Shown: in pieces, positions 34,245-43,725 of the stretch
How positions within the stretch are numbered: the first letter of the stretch is position 1
Layout of the letters: every line of letters begins with the position of its first letter
NCBI RefSeq assembly: GCF_023715155.1
Contig: NZ_JAMBNQ010000006.1
Span: forward strand, 62,001-126,000
Reading direction: 5' to 3'
Origin: Neobacillus mesonae
Lineage (GTDB): Bacteria > Bacillota > Bacilli > Bacillales > Cytobacillaceae
Length of the DNA: 64,000 bases
Program-made: the position numbers and the translations under genes
Notes under the pieces: model-generated
Seen by the model: the letters and a program-made list of their open reading frames with translations, nothing else
What the model was told of the DNA's origin: nothing
Database searches by the model: none

Positions 34245-35477
34245 TTAAGAGATTGAATCTATAATCCTCCCGAGTTCCTTTTCAAAATCCGAAGGTTCAT
34301 TTGCATAATTATAGATACCCAAAAACTTCTCTACTGCGGAAGGATGGGCAGCAATCATTTTATTGACAGCATCCTGTTGTACTGTAATAGGCTCATTTTT
34401 GGAAAGCTCACACCCCATATAAAATCGGACCATAAACTCTTTTTCTAAAGATTGTTGGTATTCTTCAGCTGCTTTTTCCCATTGAATAGCCGGCCAATTA
34501 TTTTTGATTAAGGTATCAGCTAAAATTTGAGCTCCACGAATTGCGTCATGAATTCCCTGAGCCATTGCCGGGTCCTTAAAACAAACCGCATCTCCCGCCA
34601 GCGCCCAGCCTTTTCCCATACCTTGGTACCAATAATTTTCATAACCAATTAATCCTTTAATGGACTCCGTTAATGTTGAATCTTTCATTCGGTCTGCAAT
34701 TGATGTATTCGGGAAATTCCCCATTAAAAATTGGCGCAGGCTATTTTCCGGGGCTTCTTTAAAGTTCTCTAGTAAACTCTTATTTTCTAACGGGAAATTG
34801 ACGACTGCTGCATATTGATTATGATTCGTCGGAAAAAATATCGCCATTTTATCTTTTCTCTTATACACTTCAAACTTAGGTTCTGAATCGTGGGGAATTC
34901 CGGAGAAATAGCCGTAATAAACAGCGACAGTTGAAGGACTTTTGATTTTCAGCTGGCTGTTTACTAATTTTCGGACCAAGGAATTTCTTCCATCAGCACC
35001 GACAATTAAGCGGGCCCTGTATTCTAGTTTTTGTTTAGAACGATTTTCCCCTCTTATACCGCTCACTAAATCTTTATCGTACAGTACATCTGTTACACGG
35101 AATCCTTCTATTACCGTTATATTTTCCGTTGATTTAGCATGTTGAAGCAAAATATCGTCCAGGTATGTCCTCCTAATGGAATAGGCCGTATCCTCTCCAG
35201 CAACCTTAGGAATGGGGCCTTCAATGACGGTGTCCTCAAACTGAAATTTGATTATCTTTACCGGTGTAACATGGGTTTCCAGCAATTGATCCAAAACACC
35301 GATTTCCCTAAGCAGAGCAGTCGTATTATTAAAAAATGTATTAGTTGATAAAGTGTCACTTGGAAATACTGCACGATCTAGTAACAGAACTTGGAAGCCT
35401 GCTTCCGCAAGAGATATCGCTAAAGTCGCCCCGGCACATCTTGCACCTGTTATAATTACATCATAGTTTGGAATCAT
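34245..35477 (-). CDS. FAD-dependent oxidoreductase, geranylgeranyl-reductase/hydroxylase type
   Basis: A 410-residue flavoprotein with the FAD fold YDVIITGARCAGATLAISLA at the N-terminus, a mid-protein DG motif (RLIVGADGRNSLVRKL) and a second FAD contact GKGWALAGDAVCFKDPAMAQ near residue 285. This is the pattern of class A flavin monooxygenases, geranylgeranyl reductases and flavin halogenases. No tryptophan-halogenase motif was noticed. The substrate is unknown. It is a single gene; two terminators separate it from the SDR upstream. Confidence 0.75.
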   Translation of the reverse strand: MIPNYDVIITGARCAGATLAISLAEAGFQVLLLDRAVFPSDTLSTNTFFNNTTALLREIGVLDQLLETHVTPVKIIKFQFEDTVIEGPIPKVAGEDTAYSIRRTYLDDILLQHAKSTENITVIEGFRVTDVLYDKDLVSGIRGENRSKQKLEYRARLIVGADGRNSLVRKLVNSQLKIKSPSTVAVYYGYFSGIPHDSEPKFEVYKRKDKMAIFFPTNHNQYAAVVNFPLENKSLLENFKEAPENSLRQFLMGNFPNTSIADRMKDSTLTESIKGLIGYENYWYQGMGKGWALAGDAVCFKDPAMAQGIHDAIRGAQILADTLIKNNWPAIQWEKAAEEYQQSLEKEFMVRFYMGCELSKNEPITVQQDAVNKMIAAHPSAVEKFLGIYNYANEPSDFEKELGRIIDSIS

Positions 35478-35599
35478 CGTATCACTCCATTTTTTAGGAA
35501 TATGAACCTAAAAATCTAGGTAAGTAGTACCATTCAAACAAAATATGCACTTTGATATTAAATATTCCTGATGCCTTTATAAAAATCTAATCTTAATGA

Positions 35600-35633
35600 A
35601 AAAAAACGCACGAAGTGTTGAGAACACAGTGCG
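35600..35633 (-). terminator. Hairpin terminator between SDR and FAD oxidoreductase
   Basis: CGCAC...GTGTT and AACAC...GTGCG form two stacked short stems; eight T residues follow on the minus strand. Confidence 0.6.
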
Positions 35634-35787
35634 GTGGTATATGTTTATTATAAAGTTTTTGGAGGAATTGTGTTATTTTGCTAATCATAATTCCAGTACT
35701 AGCTGTTTAAATCGCAGCGCTTTGTACCATAATCCACCATGTTATAAAGAATTTTGCCTTGCTTTTTCATACCTTTACCCTATAAAA

Positions 35788-35816
35788 AAGGAGAAGCAAT
35801 CATGATTGCTCCTCAG
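35788..35816 (-). terminator. Terminator of the SDR gene at 35849
   Basis: The 16-base palindrome AGCAATCATGATTGCT, extended by GGAG and CTCC-like ends, is followed on the minus strand by TTTTTTAT, 33 bp after the stop. Confidence 0.7.
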
Positions 35817-35848
35817 CTATGGATTACTTGATAATAAACTGCTTTACA

Positions 35849-36586
35849 TTATTGAATTGTGAATCCCCCATCAATAGGTACAGCTGCACCACTCATAAAT
35901 TTCGCTTCATCTGATGCCAAAAATACTGCTAAATCTGCTACTTGTTCAACTTGTCCGAATGTACGAGTTGGTACTAAATCTTTTGGAATACCAGATAAAA
36001 CATCCTTAACTAAAGGTGTTTCGATTGTTCCAGGACAAATCGCGTTAATTTTTATACCATAGCGTGCATATTCAGAAGATAAGTGCTTTGTATATCCAAT
36101 CACTCCATGTTTTGTAGCTGTATATGCAGCTCCACCTTTACCAGCTACAAGACCTGCAATAGATGCAATATTAACGATAGAACCAATACCACGTTCAATC
36201 ATCCTTGGTAAGACAGCATTTGAAAATTCAAATACACTTGTTAAGTTAATATTTAAAAAGAAGTTCCACTGGTCCAATGTCGTTTCTAATGATGAAGCAT
36301 ATTTATCAAATACACCTGCATTATTTACTAATACATCAACTGGACCGAATGTTTCTTCGGCTACTTTTACGCAGTTTAAAATATCCTCTGTTTTCATAAC
36401 ATTTACTGCTGAAGCTATAGCTTCTCCGCCAAATTTTTTAATCTCGTCGGCAACGGCTAGGGCACCTTCCAAATTTAAGTCAGCCACGACCACTTTTGCT
36501 CCTTCCTTTGCGAACCTGACAGCTTCCCCCTTCCCCATACCTGATGCCGCTCCTGTAATGATGGCTACTTTGTCTTTTAATCTCAT
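35849..36586 (-). CDS. Short-chain dehydrogenase/reductase
   Basis: A 245-residue classical SDR starting MRLKDKVAIITGAASGMGKG. The cofactor motif TGAASGMG, NNAG (LVNNAGVF), a catalytic Ser in IVNIASIAG and YTATK are all in place. An aspartate at the end of beta-2 (VVVADLN) favours NAD(H). The ATG at 36586 follows AGGAGG; an open frame to 36616 lacks such a site. It diverges from a LysR gene that probably regulates it. Substrate unknown, most likely a secondary alcohol or 3-hydroxyacyl group. Confidence 0.88.
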   Translation of the reverse strand: MRLKDKVAIITGAASGMGKGEAVRFAKEGAKVVVADLNLEGALAVADEIKKFGGEAIASAVNVMKTEDILNCVKVAEETFGPVDVLVNNAGVFDKYASSLETTLDQWNFFLNINLTSVFEFSNAVLPRMIERGIGSIVNIASIAGLVAGKGGAAYTATKHGVIGYTKHLSSEYARYGIKINAICPGTIETPLVKDVLSGIPKDLVPTRTFGQVEQVADLAVFLASDEAKFMSGAAVPIDGGFTIQ

Positions 36587-36723
36587 ATTTGATAACCTCC
36601 TATATATTACACACATTTGTTCACATTTAAATTACGATTTTATTTTAAAACATTTTTGATATAATTAAAAATACCAATTATCTATTTACTTATAACTTAT
36701 GATTATAAAAGGATGAGCGGATT

Positions 36724-37614
36724 ATGGACTTAATTAAATTAAGATACTTTTATACAACAGCTAAATTGGAGAATATGTCACTTGCTGCTAAAGAGCTATC
36801 AATTTCGCAGCCAGCTTTAAGCAAGGCGATTACAAACCTAGAAGCAGAGCTAAGTATGGATCTATTTTTCCGCAATGGGAAGCGCATTTCACTGAATGAA
36901 AATGGACGTTTTTTATTCAAACGGGTAGAGCGAATTTTCTTAGAGGTACATCATTTAGAACGTGGATTAGAGGAGAGACGAGGGAAGTTAAATGGGTATT
37001 TATCGATTGTTACAACACTTCCATATACATTTACAAATATCGTAGATTTATTTTTTTATGAATATCCACATGTGAAATGTAAACAAGTTCCATTATCAAA
37101 AGAAAACTTGCAGCAGTTTGTAGAGAATGGCAAATATGATGTGTGTATTACCACAGAAAAAATTGATCATCAAAATGTCGAGTGGGTGCCATTATACGAA
37201 GAAGAAATTTTTTTGACTGTGCCAAAATCATATATAGAAGCACAAAAAGGGACAATTGATTTGCTTGAAATAGAAAACCTCCCATTTATCGGCTTGACTA
37301 ATCAGTATAGCTTTCGTCAATTTACAGATCAATTTTGTAAATCAGTAGGATTTATACCTAAGTATAGAGTAGAAGTAGAAGAAGCCACAACGATTTTGCA
37401 GCTTGTAAAAAACGGTCGCGGTGCTGCTTTTACACCTGAAACATCTGTGAATCTATATGAAGATAACATAAAGCATTTAAAAATTAGAAATAAGAAGTTT
37501 AGTCGTACAATCGGATTATTAAAACATCGTTATCTATACCCTACCAAAATTTCTGAATCCTTCGTTGCGCATTGTCATCGCTTTTTTCTGGATATAAGAA
37601 AGGATAAAAAATGA
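36724..37614 (+). CDS. LysR-family transcriptional regulator
   Basis: A 296-residue LysR regulator with the N-terminal HTH MDLIKLRYFYTTAKLENMSL and SQPALSKAITNLEAELSMDLF, followed by the effector-binding domain. The ATG has a weak GGATGAGCGG site. It diverges from the SDR at 35849 across a 137-bp A/T-rich spacer and converges on the second SDR at 37730, so it is the natural candidate to control one or both. The effector is unknown. Confidence 0.88.
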   Translation: MDLIKLRYFYTTAKLENMSLAAKELSISQPALSKAITNLEAELSMDLFFRNGKRISLNENGRFLFKRVERIFLEVHHLERGLEERRGKLNGYLSIVTTLPYTFTNIVDLFFYEYPHVKCKQVPLSKENLQQFVENGKYDVCITTEKIDHQNVEWVPLYEEEIFLTVPKSYIEAQKGTIDLLEIENLPFIGLTNQYSFRQFTDQFCKSVGFIPKYRVEVEEATTILQLVKNGRGAAFTPETSVNLYEDNIKHLKIRNKKFSRTIGLLKHRYLYPTKISESFVAHCHRFFLDIRKDKK

Positions 37615-37646
37615 GATAGTGAAGGGAAAATCTTATCATTATCCCT

Positions 37647-37689
37647 AAGCAGAAAATATGCAAATTTTTTTGATGCATACTTTCTGCTT
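37647..37689. terminator. Bidirectional terminator-like hairpin
   Basis: AAGCAGAAA/TTTCTGCTT with inner ATGCA/TGCAT pair around a T-rich loop, between the convergent LysR and SDR genes. The U-runs are broken, so strength is uncertain. Confidence 0.55.
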
Positions 37690-37729
37690 ATTTATTTGTT
37701 GCTTCCTAGAAATAACATTAATATTTCAT

Positions 37730-38470
37730 TTATTGCGCTGTATAACCGCCATCAATGACTAATTCAGTACCTGTTACAAAACGTGACTCATCAGAGGCTA
37801 AGTACATGGCACCATATGCAATATCATCGGGTGTTCCCAAAGTTGGCCACGGTGTCTTCTCTTTTAATGGATGTCGTCCGTTTTTCACTTCTGCCATGGC
37901 TGTTGCAATAACGCCAGGATGAATCGAATTTACACGGATATAATCTTTTGCTAATTCTACTGCAGCCGATTTTGTCATTAACCTTATTGCTCCTTTTGAG
38001 GAATGGTATGCTAAAGATGTTGGGCTTCCCACAAGCCCCCAAATCGAAGAAATATTGATAATCGAACCGCCGCCTGATTTTTTCATCAGCTTTGCTGCAT
38101 ATTTCATTCCCAGGAAAGTACCATTCGTGTTAATTGATTGGATTTTCTCAAACTCTTCAAGTGAAGTTTCAAAAATACCATTTCTGATTAGTATCCCAGC
38201 GTTGTTTATTAATACGTCTAGTCTTCCAAACCTTTCCTCTGTTTTCGCAATTACTCTTTCCCATTCCTTTTCCAAAGAAATATCATGTTTTAATGTAAGA
38301 ATGTCTTCATGATGATCTTCGATTAATGAAACGGTTTCCATCATACCTTCCTCATTAATATCTGTTAATACCAGTTTTGCACCATGTTTTGCGAACAATT
38401 TTGACTCTTCTCTACCTTGACCACCTGCTGCACCAGTAATTAAGACTACTTTTCCATTTACCCTTTTCAT
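37730..38470 (-). CDS. Short-chain dehydrogenase, cyclopentanol-dehydrogenase-like
   Basis: A 246-residue classical SDR: MKRVNGKVVLITGAAGGQGR with TGAAGGQG cofactor motif, LINNAG, catalytic Ser in IINISSIWG and YHSSK. The ATG at 38470 follows GGAGG; residues encoded further upstream do not fit. The GGQGR variant of the glycine motif is shared with cyclopentanol and some hydroxysteroid dehydrogenases (from memory). It is the last gene of the leader-A operon, MaoC, ligase, SDR, and could oxidise a hydroxyacyl-CoA or an alcohol precursor of the acid. Confidence 0.87.
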   Translation of the reverse strand: MKRVNGKVVLITGAAGGQGREESKLFAKHGAKLVLTDINEEGMMETVSLIEDHHEDILTLKHDISLEKEWERVIAKTEERFGRLDVLINNAGILIRNGIFETSLEEFEKIQSINTNGTFLGMKYAAKLMKKSGGGSIINISSIWGLVGSPTSLAYHSSKGAIRLMTKSAAVELAKDYIRVNSIHPGVIATAMAEVKNGRHPLKEKTPWPTLGTPDDIAYGAMYLASDESRFVTGTELVIDGGYTAQ

Positions 38471-38539
38471 AAAGATTCCTCCGTATCCCCTTTTGAAACT
38501 TTTTCCTATTAAGACAAAAGGCAAATTATTAAATTTCAA

Positions 38540-40273
38540 TTAAAATACTGATTTAATCTTTTCTTTTTCATTTAAATACCATTCTTTTAATTTAAATTTT
38601 TGTATTTTTCCCGTCGAAGTAACTGGAAGTTCCTGTTGGGTTACAAACCTTATATACTTAGGAATTTTAAATCTTGCTAATTTATCAGTTACATATTGCA
38701 ACATTTCTTCCTCCGTTGCATCTGCGCCTTGTTCCAGAACAATCCACGCCATACCAACTTCGCCCATCATTGGGCAGGGAACCCCTATTACATATGCCTG
38801 ATTTACTTTGGGATGACTTGTAAAAATACCCTCAATTTCTTTTGGTGCAACATTCTCTGCACCAATCCGATAAATTTCTTTGATTCTGCCAGTCAATGAA
38901 ATATAGCCATTCTCATCTATGACACCCAAATCACCTGTATGCAGCCAGCCGTTATTATCAATTGTTTTTGCTGTCTCTTCCGGTTTATTGTAATAACCCT
39001 TAGTGACCATGGGACCTCTGCATATCAATTCTCCTTCCTTTCCGAATGGAAGGATTTCACCTGTATTAATATCAGTTACACTAAATTCAATATTCTTTCC
39101 ATTCAGCTCTTTTAAGCCAACATGTCCGCCAGGGATGGGGCGGCCAACATATTGATTTAGGTAAAACAAATCATCAGTTGGATCAGTTTGTAATGCTCCA
39201 GCAGCAATTTCTGTCATTCCATACCCTGTATTTAGTTCTTCTATCCTCATTTCTTCTTTTAAACTTTTCCAAATATGTGCAGGCACTTCTGAACCAGCAC
39301 AATACATCGCTCTCAAACTTGAGATATCAATTTCTTTTGTTCGGAATGCATTAAGTAGTCTTAAACCTATAGTTGGAACACAAAGAATATCTTCAACTCT
39401 ATGTTTTTCTATGATTGAAAGGGCCTCATACTCTTCAAAGTCAAGCTGTAGTATTACACACCCACCTACCATCGATGCTCCTACAACACCAACAATATAA
39501 CCAAAACAATGATAGAATGGAATCGGAACAAATATTCTTCTGCCTTCTTGATATCCTCTGCTCAGGCTCGTTCCCAGGGCACTTCTCCAAATCATATCAT
39601 GTGTAACCAGTACACCCTTTGGTAATGATGTTGTACCGGAGGTGTACATAATATCTGTAACATCTGATACATAATCGTTCCTATTTTTCTTATACTTGAT
39701 TAAAATTTGATCAGATTGATCATCTTTAATTGAATTTATAAGCTCATAAAAATCTATAGTTCCCTTATATTTTTTTCCTTCAGGAGAATAAACAATAATG
39801 TTTTTTAAGTTGGGAAACTTTGATGATTTTTTTCCTTCAAAAACTTCTGGACAAAGTTCTTTTAAACTTGATACATAATCAAAATTATTCCAAATGTCCA
39901 GTGTAATAATATAAGATGAATCTGATTGACGGATTAAATAACTTAATTCTTCCTTTTTTAATCGATAATTTAAAGGCACAGTGACACAGCCCGAAATGGC
40001 ACTGCCCAACTTCGAAAATATAAACTCAGGGTAATTTGGGAAAATTAATGCGATATGGTCTCCCTTTTTTACCCCTAAATCAATCAAACCTGCAGCTAAT
40101 TTTATTGATAGTTTTCTAGTTTCACCATATGTCCAGTATTGTTCATCACTGACAATATAAGCTTTATCTTTGTATTTTTCTGTCTGCTTAAGAAAAAGTT
40201 CATGAATTGGTTCCGGGGTCCACTTTTCGGAAATATCCTTAAATTTCTTTCTCCTTATCTCAATCGTTTCCAT
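38540..40273 (-). CDS. AMP-forming acyl-CoA ligase
   Basis: A 577-residue ANL-superfamily enzyme activating a carboxylic acid to its CoA ester through an acyl-AMP. The ATP/AMP motif YTSGTTSLPKGVLVTH (about 215-230), GYGMTE (about 350), the hinge region LHTGDLGVIDENGYISLTGR and the C-terminal catalytic Lys in TGKIQKFKLKEW are present. The substrate is probably the medium-length or branched acid broken down by the rest of the island; sequence alone does not define it. It lies between a MaoC gene and an SDR in the operon led by leader A. Confidence 0.88.
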   Translation of the reverse strand: METIEIRRKKFKDISEKWTPEPIHELFLKQTEKYKDKAYIVSDEQYWTYGETRKLSIKLAAGLIDLGVKKGDHIALIFPNYPEFIFSKLGSAISGCVTVPLNYRLKKEELSYLIRQSDSSYIITLDIWNNFDYVSSLKELCPEVFEGKKSSKFPNLKNIIVYSPEGKKYKGTIDFYELINSIKDDQSDQILIKYKKNRNDYVSDVTDIMYTSGTTSLPKGVLVTHDMIWRSALGTSLSRGYQEGRRIFVPIPFYHCFGYIVGVVGASMVGGCVILQLDFEEYEALSIIEKHRVEDILCVPTIGLRLLNAFRTKEIDISSLRAMYCAGSEVPAHIWKSLKEEMRIEELNTGYGMTEIAAGALQTDPTDDLFYLNQYVGRPIPGGHVGLKELNGKNIEFSVTDINTGEILPFGKEGELICRGPMVTKGYYNKPEETAKTIDNNGWLHTGDLGVIDENGYISLTGRIKEIYRIGAENVAPKEIEGIFTSHPKVNQAYVIGVPCPMMGEVGMAWIVLEQGADATEEEMLQYVTDKLARFKIPKYIRFVTQQELPVTSTGKIQKFKLKEWYLNEKEKIKSVF

Positions 40274-40338
40274 TTTCTTCTCTCCCTACTACTTTTTTAT
40301 CTAATCTGGTAAAACTACTAACAATCCAAAAGCTATAA

Positions 40339-40794
40339 TTAATTGGTTGGAATACCTATCCTTTTCTTCATTAACAATATAATCTCTCCTTCTGATACGA
40401 TTTCATCCCTTTGGTTATATACAAGAACTGATCTTGTAAGAACACCACGGTCTTTTTTTGACGTTTCTTGTTTTGCTTTTACTATAAATTTTGCAAAAAT
40501 GGTATCTCCGGGAATTACTCCTCTTTTGAATTTCCAATTGATTTCCAATAGGCCAAGTGTTGTTCCATTTACAATTCCCATCATTGACTGTAGACCCGTT
40601 ATAACTGATACTGATAATAGTCCATGAGCCACTCTAGTTTTATAAGGTGTTTCTTTCGCAAATTCCTCATCAATATGCAATGGATTAAAGTCACCCGAAA
40701 GTCCCGCAAACTGGACTACATCGGTTTCTGTTATTGTTCTACGTGGTGTTATCATTTCATCACCGATATTAAAATCATCAAAAAACATATCCAC
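40339..40794 (-). CDS. MaoC-like (R)-specific enoyl-CoA hydratase
   Basis: A hot-dog-fold protein of about 152 residues with the MaoC/PhaJ hydratase signature: FAGLSGDFNPLHIDEEFAKE with the catalytic Asp-His pair, then RVAHGLLSVSVITGL. It adds water to a 2-enoyl-CoA. A GTG at 40794 lies 8 nt after GGGGG; an ATG at 40788 or a TTG at 40809 are alternatives. It is the first gene after leader A, whose terminator ends about 40 bp upstream. Confidence 0.85.
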   Translation of the reverse strand: MDMFFDDFNIGDEMITPRRTITETDVVQFAGLSGDFNPLHIDEEFAKETPYKTRVAHGLLSVSVITGLQSMMGIVNGTTLGLLEINWKFKRGVIPGDTIFAKFIVKAKQETSKKDRGVLTRSVLVYNQRDEIVSEGEIILLMKKRIGIPTN

Positions 40795-40835
40795 TTGAAT
40801 TACCCCCAATTTCCGTTATATATTATTGGTTTCAA

Positions 40836-40934
40836 AACAAATAGGCCCAGCAAAAGGAAAGAAAAAATCTCTCATTTGCTGGGCCTATTTACGATCCGAG
40901 GTTGATTTTAAATCAACCCCAGTAAATAACAGCT
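40836..40934 (-). promoter_or_regulatory. Leader RNA A: candidate antitermination element or riboswitch
   Basis: Transcribed towards MaoC. Going 5' to 3': AGCTG (40930-40934), P1 strand TTATTTAC (40922-40929), linker TGG, hairpin P2 GGTTGATTT-A-AAATCAACC (40900-40918), 7-nt linker, P1' strand GTAAATAG (40885-40892), then a terminator with 14-bp perfect arms (40875-40888 and 40841-40854) and TTTGTTTT. CAGC in the terminator 5' arm can pair with the GCTG before P1, extending P1 and breaking the terminator. The same design occurs at 56618-56714 and 56931-57025. The class is not recognised; structure is read directly from sequence, function is inferred. Confidence 0.78.
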
Positions 40935-40959
40935 GAAATATTTAATTTTAGATAAATTT

Positions 40960-40988
40960 ATTTTACAATAAACGGATATAATATTCAA
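40960..40988 (-). promoter_or_regulatory. Promoter of the leader-A operon
   Basis: TTGAAT, 17 nt, TAAAAT on the minus strand, 25 nt before the conserved leader. The -10 and spacing equal those of leaders B and C. Confidence 0.75.
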
Positions 40989-41244
40989 ATACTTTTTAAT
41001 ATTCCAACAATAATACAGTCATAATGTTTCCATTACAAACTATTTTATAAAACTGGTGTGTTTCAACAATTAACATTCTTATTGCTTCCATTAAAATACT
41101 AGTTTTCTTTCCTTTTCTATTTGATGATTTAATAGAGGTTTCCAGTGATGTAATATCACGAAATTAGAATTCTATAATTCAATCTACACAAACATCATCG
41201 TATTCGCATTTTAATTATAGGTTTAGTTAGGTTTAATAACATTT
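40989..41244. other. A/T-rich spacer downstream of the Spo0E-like gene
   Basis: No gene is seen. The only structure noticed is the imperfect palindrome GTGATGTAATATCAC near 41145-41159. Together with leader A this fills the gap between MaoC and the Spo0E-like gene. Confidence 0.3.
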
Positions 41245-41430
41245 TTAATTATTTTGGTTTTTATTAATTAGATACATTATTTTTTGCACCATAGCTATTT
41301 TCATATCTATTTTCTGACAAATTTGTAACACTTCTGGATGGAAAAACTCTTTATCCATTGCTAGTTTAATCATATTTAAGCGATCATGAACAATACTTTG
41401 TCTTAATTCCACTACTTCTTTCAATATCAT
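41245..41430 (-). CDS. Spo0E-like aspartyl-phosphate phosphatase
   Basis: A 61-residue protein of the Spo0E family, which dephosphorylates Spo0A~P and delays sporulation. The order of a first helix, a short turn (MDKEFFHPEVLQICQKIDMK) and a second helix is typical. The usual SQxLD core reads CQKID, keeping the key Asp but not Ser. The ATG has AAAGGGG upstream. It is an isolated small gene in the catabolic island and marks the host as a spore former. Confidence 0.8.
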   Translation of the reverse strand: MILKEVVELRQSIVHDRLNMIKLAMDKEFFHPEVLQICQKIDMKIAMVQKIMYLINKNQNN

Positions 41431-41496
41431 TTGATATATCCCCTTTAGAAAGATTAGATTAATAAATTTACTTTATTTCCAAAAGTTCTTATACAT

Positions 41497-43581
41497 TTAA
41501 ATTAAGGACTTTTCAAGAATTTCTACCACATCTAAGGTTTGTATCTTATCTTCTACTTCTTTTGCTTTCGTTCCGTCACTAATCATTGTTAAGCAATATG
41601 GACACCCCGTACTTATCATCGTTGCTTTTGTTTCAAGAAGCTGTTCTGTTCTAGCTTCATTGATGCGAGTACCAGTATCTTCCTCCATCCACATAAGACC
41701 TCCTCCTGCACCGCAGCACATGGCTGTCTCACGTTTCCTCTTAGGTTCTTTAACTTTGACACCAGGAATTGATTTTAAGATTTCACGAGGTGCATCATAT
41801 ATATTGTTATAGCGTCCCAAATAACAGGAATCGTGGTAGGTGATTGTTTCATCCACATGATTCTTTGGTGTTAATTTTCCTTCCTTAATTAACTGTGCAA
41901 GCAGCTCTGTATGATGATAAACTTCAGCTACTAGTCCAAATTCAGGATATTCATTTTTTAGTGAATTATAAGCATGCGGATCAATTGTTACTATCTTTTT
42001 AACATTGTATTTTTTTAAGGTTGCAATATTTGCATTTGCTAACTCTTGGAATAAAAATTCGTTTCCAATTCGCCGCGGTGTATCACCGGAGTTCTTTTCT
42101 TCATTACCGAGGATTGCGAACTTTACTCCGGCAAGGTTTAGCACTCGGACGAAGGATTGCGCGATTTTTTGGCTTCGATTATCATAGGAACCCATTGACC
42201 CCACAAAGAAAAGGACATCGAACTCTCCTTCTGCTTTTTTCAATTCTTTCACAGTAGGAACTTTTACATCCTCTAACATCTCTCTCCAATTAACCCGTTC
42301 CTTTCGGTTGATTCCCCATGGATTGCCCTGGCGTTCAATATTGGTCATCGCACGCTGGGCATCTGGATTCATTTTTCCCTCTGTTAGAACCAGGTAACGA
42401 CGCAAATCAATAATTTTATCCACATGTTCATTCATGACAGGACACTGGTCTTCGCAGTTGCGGCATGTCGTACACGCCCAAATTTCTTCTTCGGTTATAA
42501 CATCGCCTATTAAACTGACATTTTCTATTGAGACAGCTGCTTCTTGGGCACTGGCCAATCTTCCCGCTAATGCTAATTGATTTCCTCTTGTTTGGTTAAA
42601 AGCAAAGGCGGGCATCCACGGTCCTCTCGATGTAATGGCTGCACCTTTTTCCGTTAAATGATCCCGCAACTTTAGAATTAAATCTTTAGGAGAGAGCATT
42701 TTACCTGTTCCAGATGCAGGACACATATTTGTGCACCGGCCACACTCGACACAAGCATAAAGATCTAATAGCTGCTTTTGATTAAAATCTTCTATCTTAC
42801 TAACGCCAAATGTTACCTGTGATTCGTCCTCAAAATCAATCGTTGATAATTGGCCAACTTTATGTGTACGCCCTAGCCAAACATTGGCAATCCCCGCAAT
42901 TAAATGGGCATGCTTTCCTTGTGGAACATACACTAGGAATCCCAATAAAAACAAAAGATGTCCCCACCAAAAAACAAAGAAAAGTGTACCGGCAACACTT
43001 TGCGGCAGCCAGTTAAATACGAGCGAAACCGCCGAAGCAATTGGTTCCGTCCAACTAGGCTTATCCCTCAGCCAAATCATGTCCATTCCATTAGCCAATA
43101 ACGTACATAACATAAGTCCGATAAGAAAATAATAAACAAGCCCGGCCATAAATCCTCGTTTTAAACGAACAAGTTTTTCAATATAACGCCGGTAGAATCC
43201 CCATGCTGTAGCAAACAAAATCATTAAGACAACAATTTCCTGAAAGAAAGTGAAATACGGATAAATGGGACCAAGTGGAAGATGGGAACCTGGGGCCAGC
43301 CCTTTCCAAATGAGATCAATGGCTCCGAATTGAACAAGCAGGAAACCATAGAAATACATAACATGCATGGTACCGCTTTTTTTATCTTTTAAGAGCTTTT
43401 TCTGTCCCAATACATTGATGAGAATGGCATCGACCCTTTCCTTGGCTGTCCGATTAAATTCAACTTTTTTTCCTAACTTTATATATCGATAGCGAGTTTT
43501 AACTAATGCTGCAAACAAGTAAATCGCATACCCAGTTACAATTAGGAAGAGAAGTAAGTTCATCATTTGCAAAATATTCAT
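41497..43581 (-). CDS. fadF: Membrane-bound Fe-S oxidoreductase, FadF-like (electron transfer from ETF to quinone)
   Basis: About 694 residues: N-terminal membrane helices (about 5-220, NarI/heterodisulfide-reductase-gamma-like), two 4Fe-4S motifs (CVECGRCTNMCPASGTGKM and CTTCRNCEDQCPVMNEHVDK) and two C-terminal CCG cysteine domains (SCYLGRYNNIYDAPRE, AMCCGAGGGLMW). In Bacillus FadF lies with acyl-CoA dehydrogenase genes and is thought to pass electrons from ETF to the menaquinone pool. The ATG at 43581 follows AAAGGAG; a longer start at 43608 is less likely. EtfA and EtfB are just upstream, which supports this role for the acyl-CoA dehydrogenase at 55363-56502. Confidence 0.85.
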   Translation of the reverse strand: MNILQMMNLLLFLIVTGYAIYLFAALVKTRYRYIKLGKKVEFNRTAKERVDAILINVLGQKKLLKDKKSGTMHVMYFYGFLLVQFGAIDLIWKGLAPGSHLPLGPIYPYFTFFQEIVVLMILFATAWGFYRRYIEKLVRLKRGFMAGLVYYFLIGLMLCTLLANGMDMIWLRDKPSWTEPIASAVSLVFNWLPQSVAGTLFFVFWWGHLLFLLGFLVYVPQGKHAHLIAGIANVWLGRTHKVGQLSTIDFEDESQVTFGVSKIEDFNQKQLLDLYACVECGRCTNMCPASGTGKMLSPKDLILKLRDHLTEKGAAITSRGPWMPAFAFNQTRGNQLALAGRLASAQEAAVSIENVSLIGDVITEEEIWACTTCRNCEDQCPVMNEHVDKIIDLRRYLVLTEGKMNPDAQRAMTNIERQGNPWGINRKERVNWREMLEDVKVPTVKELKKAEGEFDVLFFVGSMGSYDNRSQKIAQSFVRVLNLAGVKFAILGNEEKNSGDTPRRIGNEFLFQELANANIATLKKYNVKKIVTIDPHAYNSLKNEYPEFGLVAEVYHHTELLAQLIKEGKLTPKNHVDETITYHDSCYLGRYNNIYDAPREILKSIPGVKVKEPKRKRETAMCCGAGGGLMWMEEDTGTRINEARTEQLLETKATMISTGCPYCLTMISDGTKAKEVEDKIQTLDVVEILEKSLI

Positions 43582-43725
43582 CCTAATGCTCCTTTGGAAA
43601 TTGATCATAATCTAATCCCTTTCATCCATATCATTTGGCTGTGATTACCGCTCAGGTCAACTCCCTTCGTAAACATACATACTTTCTATAACCTTTGCAT
43701 TCTATAAATCAAAAATGCGAGAGAC

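Noticed and set aside
35596..35805. Plus-strand open frame of 69 codons
   Set aside because: It coincides with two minus-strand terminator hairpins and has no ribosome site.
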